A stretch of 64,000 nucleotides of DNA from Posidonia oceanica (Eukaryota > Streptophyta > Magnoliopsida > Alismatales > Posidoniaceae), in NCBI GenBank assembly GCA_037176725.1, contig JAZBRS010000014.1:77172501-77236500 (forward strand), in the 5' to 3' direction. Shown one piece after another: positions 41,115 through 54,150 of the stretch (its first letter is position 1; each line of letters opens with the position of its first letter). Made by a program: the position numbers and the translations under genes. A model generated the notes under the pieces. The model did no database searches. It was not told where the DNA came from and worked only from the letters and a program-made list of their open reading frames with translations.

Positions 41115-44100
41115 CATGCAAAACGGTGCGAGAAAACAGAGCAAGCATGCAAAACGGTGTGAGAAAGCAAAGCAGGCATGCGAAATGGTGCCAAAAAAAG
41201 CGGGCACGCAAAACGGTGCCAAAAGGAAAGCGGGCACGCAAAACAGTGTCAAAAGTGAAGCGGGCACGCAAAACGGTGCCAAAAGCAAAGCAGGCACGCA
41301 AAACAGTGCTAAAGACAGAGCGGGCACGCAAAACGGTGCCAAAGCAGGCGAAATAAAACATCGATAAAGCCATGCGGATGCAGATGCAAAGAGGAAGAGC
41401 AAGAGAAGCAAAGCAGAGCAAACAGCGTAAGTGTGAGAACGAACGCTGTTTAAGGACCACGCAATGTAGGTGTGAAGACCTACAAAGGGGAAAGGAAGCA
41501 AGTGGAGGGATTACCACTGTTCTGTGACCATTTTCCACCAAAGTGTCCCACGATGTGTCTCGCACGCTGCCAAAAGCTCGCGATGCAATCGAATCGTGGA
41601 AAAAGGGGGAAGAAAGTTACAATTAGTGGTGAATCCAGGGGAAACGCAACACAAAGATACCAAGAATAAGCGAAAAGGGGAATAGAGTTGATAAACAGGA
41701 AGAGGGAATCCTAATCTACATGCTCGAGAAATCAGAAAACAAAAACAAAGGTTGCAATGCAAATGGGGTGCAAATGAATACTGTGCAGGGGTTCAGAAGG
41801 ACTTACCTTGGGAATCTGAAGCCTGATCTGAGAAATGCTTGGTCCATGTGGAAGAGCGCTCCACCAAGGTCGTCCAAGTAGCTTGGTTGAGAAGGTCCAA
41901 CGGCCAGATCAAAAGATATCCTAGCTTCAAGGCAGAGGGGCCAGAACAGTGGAAAAGAATGGATCTAGGTGTAAAGGTGGTCCTAGGGGTGTGCAAAACA
42001 GGTCCTCCCATGTAAATGGGAGCTAAGTGTGTTTAAGTGTGTGCAAAAATGCTGAATGCAAAGATGCATGAGTGCAATGCATGCAAAAATGCCAGAAAAG
42101 GACCTAAGAATAATCTTTCAGAAAACTTAGGAACCTATGTGCAAGTTTTGAAAAAGTGGGACCTAAATGCAAAGATTGTGAAAAATTAGGGGCTTATATG
42201 CAAGATTTTTGAAAACTGGAGGGTCTGAGTGCAATTTTGCAAAATGCAGGGTTTAAAATGCAATTTTATTAGGTAAACAAGTAGTTGGATAAGTTTTGAA
42301 ATCATGTGGAGGATTAACATGCAATTTTGAAACATGCAGGGGTTGAAATACAATTTTATAAGCAAAATGTGGTATTAAATGGTCTGTAAATGCAAACAGA
42401 GGACCTATGTGCAATTTTTAAATATGCAGGGTCTAAAATGCAATTTTTGTAAGGAAAAATGTGATTGTGATTTTTGAATGGTCTGTGCATTAATAGTGGG
42501 CCTATGTGTGATTTTCAAATATGCAGGGTCTAAAATGCAATTTTATAAGCAAAAATATGCATTTAAATGAGTTTTATAAACATGCGGAGGACCTATGTAC
42601 AATTTTAGAACATGCAGGGTCTATAATGCAATTTTATAAGCAAAAATATTAAAAAACAGATGCTGTGCATGAATATGAAGGACCTATATGCAAAAATCAG
42701 AAACTGAAGGGGAAAAATGCAATGCAGTAAGAAAAGATGAAAAATAAATGCATAATCAACAGATCAAAGGACTAAAATGTAAATAGAGGAAAAGACAGGG
42801 TTTAAAAATGCAATTTACTAAGATAAACTTAGAATATTAAATGAGATTATTAACTAAAGGATTGAAATGCAAAAATAAGAAACTACAGAGCCTGAACTAA
42901 AATAAACTTAAAAAGAAAACACAGTAGAAGGACTAACATGCAATTAATTAGTTTTTTAAGTTTTTCATGTAATTTAATAAGATTTAAATTCAAAATTAAA
43001 TGAATGTTAAACGAAGGCAGGACTGGAAAGCAATAAACTAAAAACGGAAGCTGAAAATGCAATTTATGGCAAAATAGCTTAGCAAAGGAAAAATAAATGC
43101 ACAGTAAAAAACCAGCGGAGTGGCCACTATAGCAACTGCAACCAGTGGCCAAGAAAAGCGGAGGAGGGAGGCTGAGGAGGTGTAGAGGGGTCGACGACAT
43201 CCACTGGGGGCAGGCGGAGCTCGGAGCGGCATCGGCATGGCTTGGTGCTGCCTGGAGTAGGCCGGAGAGTTGGACGGAGGACTGTGGGACAAGAGGAGGT
43301 CGACCGGACGTTCGGCGCATCGTCGTGGCGGTCTGAAGGCATGGCTGTGATCCTGGAGTCAGTGCGGACCTTGGGCGATCCCTGGAGCTGGCTTCTGCTG
43401 ACCAGAGCGGTGAGGCGAGTGTTGGGCTCGCCAGAGAAGACGGGTCAGCGGCGGTGCTGACCCGACAAAGGAGGAGAGGAAAACCTAATCTAATGGCTGG
43501 AAAAGCTAGAGAAGGAGAAAATTAGCGTAAGTGGGGGGAATGGTACCTGTTTTGCTGGCCGAAATGCCCTCCCAACATCGGCTGATTCAGTGGTCGCCGG
43601 TAGAGTTCGTCCGGTCGTTGCAGGGGCTATCGACGGCTCGGGCGTGCTTGGATCCACTCAGTGAAGTCTTCCGGAGCTCACTGGACGTCTGGAACTGAGC
43701 TTCGATGACCGGAGGAGGATTTGGCTCTAGTGGGTGCTCTGAAGGCAGCAGGAGGTGGGTGAAGGTGTTCTCTGCCCTCTGGATCAGTTGGAGGGTGCCG
43801 GCGACTTGCTGGTTGCTAGGTGGAGGTGTGTGGATGCTAAGGTGGGTCTGAGGAGGGCGGGAGAGGAAGATGGCAGCTGGGTTGATTTTTTGGCAGAGTG
43901 GGTTGTAGGTGTTTGTTGTGGTTGGCTCCGGCTGTGGGGGAGATGATGGCTAAGGCTCAGATGGGTTGGAAAGCTGGGGTTCTGGGGAGTTTGGTGGTGG
44001 AGTTTGGAAGGATTTTGGGGACTGTGGAGTTGGGAATTTTGGGAGGTGGAGGTGTTGGGTTCTGAGTTGGGTTTTGGGTGACTGGAGGGTGGTCTCAGGG

Positions 44101-44345
44101 GGATTTTGGTCGTGGAATGGGGGGCTGTGAAGCTGGTTTTCTGGGTGGATTTGGGGGCGGAAATGGAGGTGATTCTACTAGGTGTGGGTGCTCTGGTTTG
44201 GATGGAAAAGAAGAGGATGAAGAGGACTGAATTTTCACTGGGGAAGAAGGAGAGGAATGGGTGGCTTCTGCTCTGAATTCTCTCACTCTCTCTGGACGAC
44301 GAAAAGGCGTGGAAGGAGGAGAAGACTGGAGGCTTTATCAGCTGC
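41115..44345 (-). repeat. Element 2 5' LTR, outer piece
   Basis: Resumes in the minisatellite (to about 41350), then the GCAT-rich region (42040-43080), hairpin 43121-43151 and a CpG-rich stretch. It ends at GCTGC (44341-44345), the expected left target duplication of Element 3. The remaining 1.5-1.7 kb of the LTR must lie beyond Element 3. Confidence 0.87.
43121..43151 (-). other. LTR hairpin, Element 2
   Basis: TGGCCACT/AGTGGCCA, eight pairs around a 15-base loop, at the conserved LTR position. Confidence 0.6.
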
Positions 44346-47300
44346 TGTTGACACCCCATTTTGACAGGCTTGAACCAATTGGGACCTTCTGGTGACTTCT
44401 GGATCTAAACCTAGGTCAAAACAACCACAACCTTTTTCATCTTTCTTTTCAAATCAAGCCTAAACTTGACCTAAGCCTACACCTATTTCCCAAGCCCAAA
44501 ACTTACCCAAAAACCGTAGGAAAACCCATCACTCCCAACTTAGCAAACCCACCAAAATCCTAGAAACTTTCAAACCAAAACCACCCCTAAAAACCCTAGG
44601 AAGCCTAGGTAAAACTACCCTTTTTCTACACCTCAAAATCCTTCCAAAACTTTCTCAAAACTAAACCAAATCCCCAGAACCAACACTAAAGACCCTGGGC
44701 TACACATTCCCCAATTTTTACCCCTTTTCAAAACATTTAAACCCTCCATTTACCCAAATTATTGTTTTCTCTCTCCAGGATTATTCTTTTCTCTCTCCTC
44801 TCTCTCTCTCCTGATTATCCTCCTTCTTTTCATCCCCTTTTCTCCTTTTTTCTTGCCTGGCTGTGGGCCCCCCTTGTGCTTCTATCTCTTCTCAATCTTA
44901 TTCCTATTTTTATCCTATTTTTAGCATTTTCTCTAACTTTCAAAAAATTATTCTCTTTCAACTCCTCTCTTTCCCCTTTATTCCTCCTTTTTTCCCTTTT
45001 CTTCTTCCTTCTCCTTTTCTTTTTCTTTCTTTTGCTAAATACCTAAAAATCCTTAAAAACCTCTAAAACTCTAAAACAAAAGGGAAACAAACCAAAACCC
45101 TAAGAAAAATAATTAAAAAACATTAAACAAACAATTAAAAACCTAAACCTAACCAAATCTAGCTAAAATGGAAAACTAAGAGTGCAACCTAAAAAATACA
45201 AAATAAACAAAATAAAATGCTGTAAAATCAAGAAAAAAACCAAAATACAATCAAAACCAACCAAAAGTGAAAACCCTATCAAAAATAATCAAAATGCAAA
45301 CCCTGAGAAGAAGTAAAACAATCAAAAACACTAAGACAAATAATTAATGAAAAACTTAACTTAACAAATCTAAAAAGGAACAATTTAAAAACTTAATTAA
45401 AAAGGAAAAAAGAAACAATTAAAGACTTAAAAACACTTAATTAAACAAGAAGAAACTTAACTAAAAAACATCAAGAGAGCTTAACAAACAAAAATAAAAA
45501 AACAAATCAAAGAAGACTTAAGAAAGAAAGGCTAAAATCCAAAAATCTAAAACCCACTCTAATTAATTTAAAAGCAAACTTTAAAAAAATCCTAATTAAC
45601 ATCCCAAGTACTTAACAAGAAAAAAACATAATTAAAAAACAACTTAAAAGGCTTAACAAACATTTAATCAAGATAAAAAACAAATCAAAAACAAAGAAAA
45701 CCCTTAAAACCCTAATCAAAACCAAAATCCCTCTAAACCTAATTAACTAACCAAAAAACAATCATTAAAACAACTTAATCAAGGTCCTAACTTAAAACAC
45801 AACCATTCTAATATTTTTATCTATTTTTATTTTATTTTTATCTAATTTATTTCTCCTCTTTTTCCCTTCCATTTCTCCCTTTCTTCCTTTTTCTTCTTCT
45901 TTTCTTTCTCCTGCTGGGCCCAGTCCGGCCCGTTCCACCTTCCTTCTTTCTTTTTCTTTTTTCTTCGCGCAGCCCGGCCCACGACCTTCAGCCCGCATTC
46001 CACCTCCCTCCTTCTTCTTCTTCTTCCTCTTCAACTTCTTCTTCTCCTTCCCGCGATCTTCTTTAAATTTTAACTTCGCTTCTCCCTCCCGATCACCTCA
46101 GCACCAGTTCGCCTCTCCTCTCTCAGCACTCAGCGGAACTTCCGGGAAGGCATGTACTGCCCGTCTTCTCGCCGACTGCCTCTCCATCAACTTCCAAGTC
46201 TTCTCCTCCTTCGACACTCTTCACATCGTCCTGAGAGAGAAAGCGTCCAGCACCCAGAATCCTTGCAATTCTCCTCCCTTTCCTCTGCAAAATTCAAACC
46301 TTTTCCTCCTCTTCCTCCCCACTGAAACCAACACCGGTTCCAGACCATAAACCGTACCCAATTCCTCCCCCAACCTCACCCAGAATCCCAGCATCGCAGC
46401 CCCTCCATCCATCAGCCTTTCCACTCCAGAAACCGCCCCCGAACACCCAAAATTCCACCACAGAATCCATCACTTTCCACATCAAAATTCCCGAATCCAC
46501 AGACCTCCAATCCTTCCCAAACTCTTCCCAGTTCCTCACTTGAACACCACCTCTCCAAACCACCCAGCCTTCAGCCCAGCTACCCACCACAGTTCCTACC
46601 CGCCACCACAAACAGTTACACCTTTTTCTGTCCAGAAATCAACCGATCAGCCAACTCCCTCCACAGACCTCCACTGACCAATTCAGGCCTCCACACGCCT
46701 TCACCAAACACCCAGCTACCTGCCAAAAGGTCCCGTTCAGCCCGAGGAGCAACAGACCGCTCCCCCCGTCTCCGGTAGAACCAGTAGCACCCAAAAAAGC
46801 CGACTCCTGCCTCCAGCCTGCAAGCTTGCATCTAAGCATCCAGCAAGCTCCGGAGCGTCGCGCTGAGCAAAATCGGATGCCCAGAAGCAACCGGAGACGC
46901 CCGCAGCAGTCGGACCAACCCCACCGTCGATCCCTGGATCAGTCGACGTCGGGAAGACTCCTCAGCCACGGAAATAGGTAACTCTCTTCATCCCTAGGTT
47001 AGACTCCCTCTTCTCTTGCTTTTCCGCCCCTCAGCCTGGGATTTCCTTCTCTCCTGCGTCGGGTCAATGCTGGGTCAGCGTCGTCTTCTTCGGCGAGCTT
47101 CACAGTACGTCCCGCCGCTCCGGTCAGCAGAACGTCGCTCCAGCAGCTGCCTTCGCTCCGCACAGGTCCCAGAAGCATGCTCCGGCCTTCAGATCGCAGC
47201 GACGCCGCCTCGTCCGCCCGGACTGCGCCTGAGAAGGTCTGCAGACGTCCAGTGACTTCTCCGGTTCACTTTAGCCAGCGTCGAACCTCGCCGGACGTCG

Positions 47301-47364
47301 CCTGAGCTCCGTCAGGTCCTGGTGAAGCCCGCCCGTCGGTCTACGCCGCACCAACTCCCCTGTG

Positions 47365-47415
47365 CCGACGTTCATGGACACTGGTAGCTTTTGCTACAGT
47401 GTCCATGACCGTCGG
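47365..47415 (+). other. LTR hairpin, Element 3
   Basis: The longest version: CCGACG, TTC, ATGGACACTG, G, TAGC, loop TTTT, GCTA, CAGTGTCCAT, GAC, CGTCGG: 20 pairs with one bulge and a 3x3 internal loop. Confidence 0.75.
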
Positions 47416-49093
47416 CCATTTCACTGTGCACTTATTTTCTGCTACTTTGGTTATTTTACCAAATATTGCTTTTTTGGTCTTAGTTCTTACTTATTTGCGT
47501 TCAGGTCCTTTATTTGATTAAATCTGTTTATTTCTGAACTAAAACCATATAAAATTGCATGAAAAATATGTAGTTCTCTTTATTTGCATGTCAGTCCTTT
47601 TACTGTGCTTTCCTTCAGTAATAAATTTGATTTTGGCCCTCCAGCTTTTGATTATTGCATTTTAGTCCTGCAGCTGTTTAATTTGATTTAATCCTCTAAG
47701 TTTGCCATATAAAATTGCATTTTAGGTCCTCATTGTTTTCTGTAATTGCCATTTAGTCCTCTGTCCTGTTAACTTAGCTTTTATTTTCCAATTTTTGCTT
47801 ACTGCATTGCATTATTTTCCCCCTGTTTTCTGATTTTTGCACATAGGTCCTTCCTCAATGCACAGTAGTCATCTTAATGCATATTTTGCTTATAAAATTG
47901 CATTTTTGACCCTGCATAATTTGAAAATTGCACATAGGTCCTCTGCATGCTTATAAAAATCATTTAAATGCATATTTTGCTTATAAAATTGCATTTTAGA
48001 CCCTGCATGTTTGGAAAATTGCATATAGGTCCCCCATCTGCATTCCCAGACCCACTAGACCCCTGTTTTGCTGGAAAAATTGCATTTTAGGCCCTAATGA
48101 TTTCAAAATTGCATCCTAACTTGCCACATGATTTCAAAACTTGTCCTGATGCATACCCCTCTTGGAAAATTGCATTTTAAACCCTGTCTTTTGTAAAATT
48201 GCATGCAGACCCTCCTTTTTGCAAAATCCTTGCATAAAAGCCACAAACTTTTCAAAACCTTTGCATTTAGACCCCCATCCTTTCAAAAATTGCATTTAAA
48301 TCCCCAATTTTCTGAAAAATCACCCTTAAGCCTTTTCTTGCATTCTGCATGCATTGCACTCATGCATTCTAGTTTTTTTTGCATCCTTCGCACACACTTA
48401 AGTATCATCAGCTCCCATCCACAAGGGAGGACCTGTTTTGCACACCTCTAGGACCCCCTGTACACTTAGATCTATTCTTCTCCTCTGTTCTGGCCCCTCT
48501 GCCTTGAAGCTGTGATATCTTCCGATCCGGCCGTTGGATCTTCTCAAATAAGCTACCCGGACGACCCCGACGGAGCGCTCTTCAGCATGGACCAAGCAGA
48601 TCTCAGATCAGGCCTCAGATTTTCCAGGTAAGTCCTTCTGAACCCCTGCACAGCATTCATTTGCATACCATTTGCACTGCATGCATCGTTTTCGCTTTTT
48701 GTTTCCTCAAACATGTAGAATAGGACTTCCTCTTCTTATCTATCAATTCCGTTCCTCCTTTTGCGTATTCCCACGTGTTTTGTGTCGTGTTTCCCCTGGA
48801 TTCACCACTTATTGCGACTTTCTTCCACCTTTTCCACGATCTGATCGCACTGCGAGCTTTGGGCAGCGTGCGAGACACATCGTGGAGTGGTTTAGCGGGA
48901 AACAGTCACAAAGCGGTGGTAATCCCTCCACTTGCTTGTTCTCCCAGTGTAGGTCTTCACACCTACTCTGCGTGGCCCTTAAACAGTGCCTATTCTCACA
49001 CACACACTGTTTGCCTCCCCTTTCGCTTCTCTTGTTCTCTCTCCTTGCATTTGCATTTGCATGGTTTTGCCGAGGTTTTATTCCGCCGCTTTT

Positions 49094-49410
49094 GGCACCG
49101 TTTTGCCTGCCCGCTTTGCTTTTGGCATCGTTTCACGTACCCACTTTGTTTCTAACACCGTTTTGCATGCCCGTTTTGTTTTTTGGCACCGTTTTGCGTG
49201 CCCGCTTCGCTTTTTGGCACCATTTCGCATGCCCGCTTTGTTTTTGGCACCATTTCGCGTGCTTGCTTTGTTTTTGGCACCGTTTTGCGTGCCCGCTTTG
49301 CTTTTTGGCACCGTTTTGCGTGCCTGCTTCGCTTTTGGCACCGTTTTGCATGCCCGTCTTGTTTTCTTGCACCATTTTGCGTGCCGCTCTCGTTTCTTGC
49401 ATCGTTTCGC
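49094..49410 (+). repeat. LTR minisatellite in LTR D
   Basis: About 11 units of 29-31 bp of the form GGCACCGTTTTGCGTGCCCGC + TTTGCTTTTT. Confidence 0.85.
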
Positions 49411-50080
49411 GTGCTTTACGCCGTTTTCTCTTGCATGTCGCCTGCATTGCTTGGTTTTATCATCGTTTTGCTTTCTCGTTTGCATTTTGCATGTAGGGCA
49501 GTGATGCTTATTGCCTGGAGTTCTCACGAGCCAGGTTTCGCCTGGTTCGGAACACAGACAGCGCTGCTGAGCATCTAGATTGCACGTTTACTTTCCTTGC
49601 ATTGCATCCCGCCACTTAGAGCACACGTATGAGCATTCATTCTGGCATTCATTGGCATTTAGGCATTCCAATTTGCATTTCCCTGCGTATGCGAGCGTAA
49701 GCCTAGAAAGACCGATTCTCGGGCGCGTCGGGGGTGCCTAACACCTTCCCCGCGCATAACAGGAGTCCTTGCCCAGTCTTTTGGCCCGCAATGACCATAT
49801 CGCCCTTATCCTAGGCATGAGTCATCTCATTTGCATGTATTTGCATTTGTTTTCCATTGCATTGCTTTGCTTTGCATTTCTTGCCTGGTTTTGCGCGTTA
49901 ATTCACGCATTTCCCCCAATTTTCCTTGTCTCCCGATAATGGACACGGTGGCGACTCTGAATTGTCTTATCTTCTTCTTTTCTTACCTTTTCTCCTCTGT
50001 TTTAAGTGTTTTCGAGTTGAGCCCCCCTCCTCGGACATCGCCGCTAATAGTAAGCCTGATTCTGATTGGGATTACTACAG

Positions 50081-50098
50081 TGGCGACTCTGCTGGGGA
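50081..50098 (+). other. Primer binding site of Element 3
   Basis: TGGCGACTCTGCTGGGGA, one base after the LTR end. Confidence 0.85.
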
Positions 50099-50222
50099 TG
50101 CTAGACTCCAGCTTTCGCCTTTGCTTTCGCTCGCTTGCTTTGCATCTTTGTTTGCCTTTGTGCCTTTGTCTGCCTTGTCTGTTTGCTTGTCTGCCTGTGT
50201 CGGCTCCCAACGAGTCACACAG

Positions 50223-50240
50223 TGGCGACTCTGCTGGGGA
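50223..50240 (+). other. Second, identical PBS of Element 3
   Basis: An exact second copy 142 bp downstream, preceded by CACACAG and followed, like the first, by GCTAGACTCC and GCTTTCG. Part of a tandem duplication of the PBS region (50081-50222 against 50223 onward). Confidence 0.85.
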
Positions 50241-51550
50241 AGCTAGACTCCGGCTTTCGTCCTGGTTTTTTCGCTCGCCTGTTTTGCAACCTTATCTGCC
50301 TTTTGTACCTTCTTTGCCTGTTTTGCTCGCTTTTCTATGCAAACTCTTAGCGAGTCGCCACGTGGCTACTCCGCTTAGGTTTTGCACCTCCTTTGCCTTG
50401 GTTTGTGCTCTATTTTGCTTTGCTATGCCTCTGTTGCTTGCTTACTTGCTTATTTCCTTGCTTCTGCTCTTACTTGCTTTACAGCTTACCTGTCTTTACT
50501 TTCCTTGTCTTGCTTGCTTATTATTGCTTCATTTCTTGCACGATGCATGCCTACATACTTGTTTGGCGATGATGCATGCCTTTTGAATGATGGATGCTTT
50601 CTTTTACACATTTGCTATGTCACTACGCACGCACATGCCCTGCTTATATGCCTTTTGACATGATGGATGCTTTCTCTTCACTATCATGCTCACGAACACT
50701 CGCACATGCCATGCACTTGCCTTTTGCCGTGTTGTATGCTGTTTGCCTGCCATATTTGACTGATTTTCTTCCCTTTCGCACATGTCATGCCTAGGATAGT
50801 AGAGACTTGTTTGCTCTCCCCATGGTTAACTAAAAATGGCAAGTAAAAAGAACTTCTAGGAGTAACTAAAGACTTCAAACAATCCTTCACCCCCTTGGGT
50901 TAATAAAATGTGCAAGATAAAAGACTTTAATCATTTGCATAAGCATCATATAGGGCTTGCATCTTCTCATCTGAGTCCACCTATTAGTTTGCGAAGGATA
51001 GTCCCGACCTCTTGTTCCACTGCTTTGGGCATGGCACAAGTCAGTCAGTCTGTCCCCCCTTTTGTTCAGGGGTCGTGTCGGTGTTAGTAGAGGGTACCAC
51101 CCATGCTTTGGCGGGGTAGAGGCCACCAACGCACCACCCTGTCATTACCTGAGCTCTGGGCCAGGAGTTAGGCAGGGAACCCACTTTTCTGACCTGAGTC
51201 GGTGACCCGTACACCCAAGGATACCCGAAGTAGATCACCCGCTAAGATACACTAGTTAGGTAAGGGGGCATATTAGAAAGCATACATATCATTCATGCCA
51301 TTTAACTTAACTCATTTGCATCCGTCTTTTCAGTTTCTAACCCCAGTTTCCTTCTGTTTGTGTCAGCGGTGATCGGTAAGCGAGTTCCCCTTGCTAGAGC
51401 TTGAGTACCGACCCTTGTTGACACCCCTGTTGCGACCTTATTCGCGACCATTCCCCTTCTGAGCTATCCGCCTTTGCGACGATAGCTCCTATTAGGAATC
51501 GCCGTTTGCACGCCTGTCGCAGCCCTATTCTCACGCGCTCTAGGTCAGCA
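50241..51550 (+). other. 5' leader of Element 3
   Basis: Homologous to 4628-5942; no gene. Shared blocks at 50955-51245 and just before the gag ATG. Confidence 0.75.
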
Positions 51551-54150
51551 ATGGCCCAGTACATTAGTGAGCCTCTTTTTACTCCTGTCACGGAGGGTGT
51601 TTCCATTCCGGCCCCTCCGGTCGCTCCTTCTGTCCCTTTTGTTCCCCCTCCGACGCTAGGGTTTCCTCCTCTGACATCTCTAGGATCTCAGTATGTCCCG
51701 GGACAGTGGCAAGCATCTCTTCCTCCGGATCCGGTCGCCGAGTCTATCTTGATGACCGTTACTCGCGCTGCGGAGATGCCACTGCCCCCTCCGTCCCAGG
51801 GATACGTTGCCTTCGACATCCCTCCTACCGCAGCTGCGACTTTTACTGTAGAACCTTTCCCTCCTGGACAGTCTCTGTCTGTGCCATTTGCCTCTCAACC
51901 TTCGCCGGCACTGCACTTCAGCGTCCCCACCGGCGAGACGCCTGAGGCGCAGTACCAGCACCTGATGGAGCTTGCCCAGCGGCTCCAGGGTATGGCTCTA
52001 TCGGTTCGTCCTTCTTGTGCTCCTCTCGTCCCTGAGGTTCCTTTGAGGCCAGTCCCTGCATTTCATGCATCTACCTCCACACCTCCGCCTCGACCATCGT
52101 CTCAACTGCTCACGGTTCCGACGATGGGGGCCCGTTTACCGCCTCCTACTGCACAACACTTAGCACAGCATGCCCCTCTTCCCCCTGGTGGTCAGTCCTT
52201 TGGACCGGCTAGAGCCCAGTACCTCACTGGCTCGCTGTCTGGCACCCCGCCTGTACAGCAACTGGTGCTCTGGCATCCTACCCCTTTCACAACACAGCAT
52301 GGCATTTACTCTTCTCCTTTGCATCAAGCGCAGCATCCTGCATACACTCCAGCATACACAGTTCCCCAGCACGGATACGTCGGCCATCCCATTGCTCCAC
52401 CAGGCGACGCTATGGTAGATCCGGAGGAGCACTTAGGTGCGACCCATTCGGCGTATGTGCTCACTACCCCTGCTGATCCCTCCCCTATAACAGCAACTCC
52501 GGACCCCATCAACAACCGGATGGACATCCTGGAGAAGACACTACGACTAGTGCAGGGTACTGAGCACCAGACCTACTAATTTCGGGACCTCTACTGCTTT
52601 CCAGAGGCGATACTCCCTCCGAAGTTCAAAATCCCGGACTTCGAGAAATACAATGGTAGGGGCTGCCCCGTGGCACACCTGAAGGCGTATTGCGGTGATC
52701 TCGCTCAGCTTCAGGCTAACGAGAGGTTGCTGATCCGCCTGTTCCAGAAGAGTTTGACCGGGCCGGCACTCAAGTGGTTCACATCGCTTGATATGTCAGC
52801 CATCAAGACTTGGAACGACCTCAGTCAGGCGTTCCTGGAACAATACTCCTTCAACCTCGATCTGGTCCCAAAGTGGGCGGACTTGATCGCAATCAAGTAG
52901 AATTCCGGCGAGCCGTTCGGGGAGTACGTCAGCTGCTGGCGCGCCCTTGCCTCTCAAGTTCGAGATAGACCCTCTGACGAGGAGTCTATTGAGATCGTCA
53001 TCAAAGGGGCGCAGCCATCTCTTGGAGCTCTGCTTAGCATCCAACCAGTCACTACTTTTGCAGCACTCATCAGAGCTGGAGCGTGCGTGGAGAGTTCTTT
53101 GCGGAGTGGCAACTTCCCGGCTCTCTCTGCGTTCGCTAAGCAGGCCGCGATCAGCAGTAACAGTGCCAACAGCAGCGCCTCCAATAACAACAGCGGCAGC
53201 AGCAACAACCGCCCGAAGAGGAAGGACTGGCCGAAAACCGCTGTTGCATTCATCGACTCACCTGCTGTGCCTATTCACTTGCCATCCCTGCCTGCCCCAG
53301 CTCAGATGGTGTACGCTCCTGCACCTAGGAATCCACCCACACCACAAATCACAACCACCGCTAGACTGGTCTACCCTGCCGCACCGGTTCAGCAAGGCTC
53401 ATACCAGAGGCAAAGAAGGCCACCCACTGAGAAACGGAAATTCGCCCCACTGGTGGAACCGCTCACGGTCATCTTGCCAAAGGTTGCATCGCTCCTGAAG
53501 TTCCCGGAGGTTCGTCCGCCCCCAAGTCCTTTGCCACATTGGTTTAGGGCAAACCTCTTCTGCAATTTCCATCGAAGTGCCGGGCATTCGACGGACAATT
53601 GCTTCTCCTTGCAGAACGCCATTCAGGATTTAATCGAATCGGGAACGATTGTGATTGACACGCACGAGGCATCCACTCAAGCACACACACATGCATCTGC
53701 ACATTCAGTTGTTCCCCCTCATTCTGGCATCATCCACCAACCCTTACCGGAGCACTCTTATCCGGGAGGGGCGGGAACCTCAGGCATCCACTCTGTCTTC
53801 CCTTCTGGGCCTACTACCTCTATAGTAGACCCTTCTGATCTTATCTCTGTTATTTCTGAGCCTTTCCCTGTAAATCTCTATCTTGCGGCAGTTGCCGGCT
53901 CCGAGTCAGGAATTCATATGATCCGACCGCGTGCCAGGCCGGAGCGCCCCTTCGCGCCCCCCGCTGTGCTTCCTCAGGCTTAATCCCCTGTACACCTTCT
54001 AGCTAGGGCCCAGCCTAGATCCCCCGTCCACCTCTTAGGGCGACCTCAGCTAGAATTCCCTGTACACCTCCTAGGCAGACCTCAACCTGCCCCAGCCTTC
54101 CCACCCCAACAACCATACCCTCTAGGTAGACCTCAATACCCAGTAGGTCC
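51551..54150 (+). pseudogene. gag: gag of Element 3 (broken)
   Basis: ATG 51551 (MAQYISEP) aligns with the Element 1 start. Stops at 52577 (TAA), 52898 (TAG) and 53981 (TAA), each at a Gln codon of Element 1. A one-base loss in a C run at about 54149-54152 shifts the frame before the protease. The gag core and the zinc-knuckle-like motif CNFHRSAGHSTDNC remain recognisable. Confidence 0.88.

Larger units (their letters stand above)
26892..44345 (-). mobile_element. Element 2: older, interrupted Tat/Ogre-type element (5' end only)
   Basis: On the minus strand, reading right to left: 5' LTR in three pieces (44345-41115, 35386-35187, 29295-28638), PBS, leader, and the first about 135 codons of gag, cut by Element 1 at 26892. 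The remaining gag-pol should lie left of Element 1, and the missing LTR start should lie right of Element 3; both are outside the window. The pieces join without loss across solo LTRs B and C, so those are later insertions. Confidence 0.88.
44346..50079 (+). repeat. 5' LTR of Element 3 (LTR D, 5734 bp)
   Basis: Starts TGTTGACACCCCATT and ends GGGATTACTACA. CpG-rich part 46090-47420, hairpin 47365-47415, GCAT-rich region 47460-48400, minisatellite 49094-49410, conserved block 49686-49835 and a PBS-like site 49949-49959. It belongs to the same LTR subtype as solos B and C (ending GATTACTACA) rather than Element 1 (ending GATCGCTACA). Confidence 0.92.
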
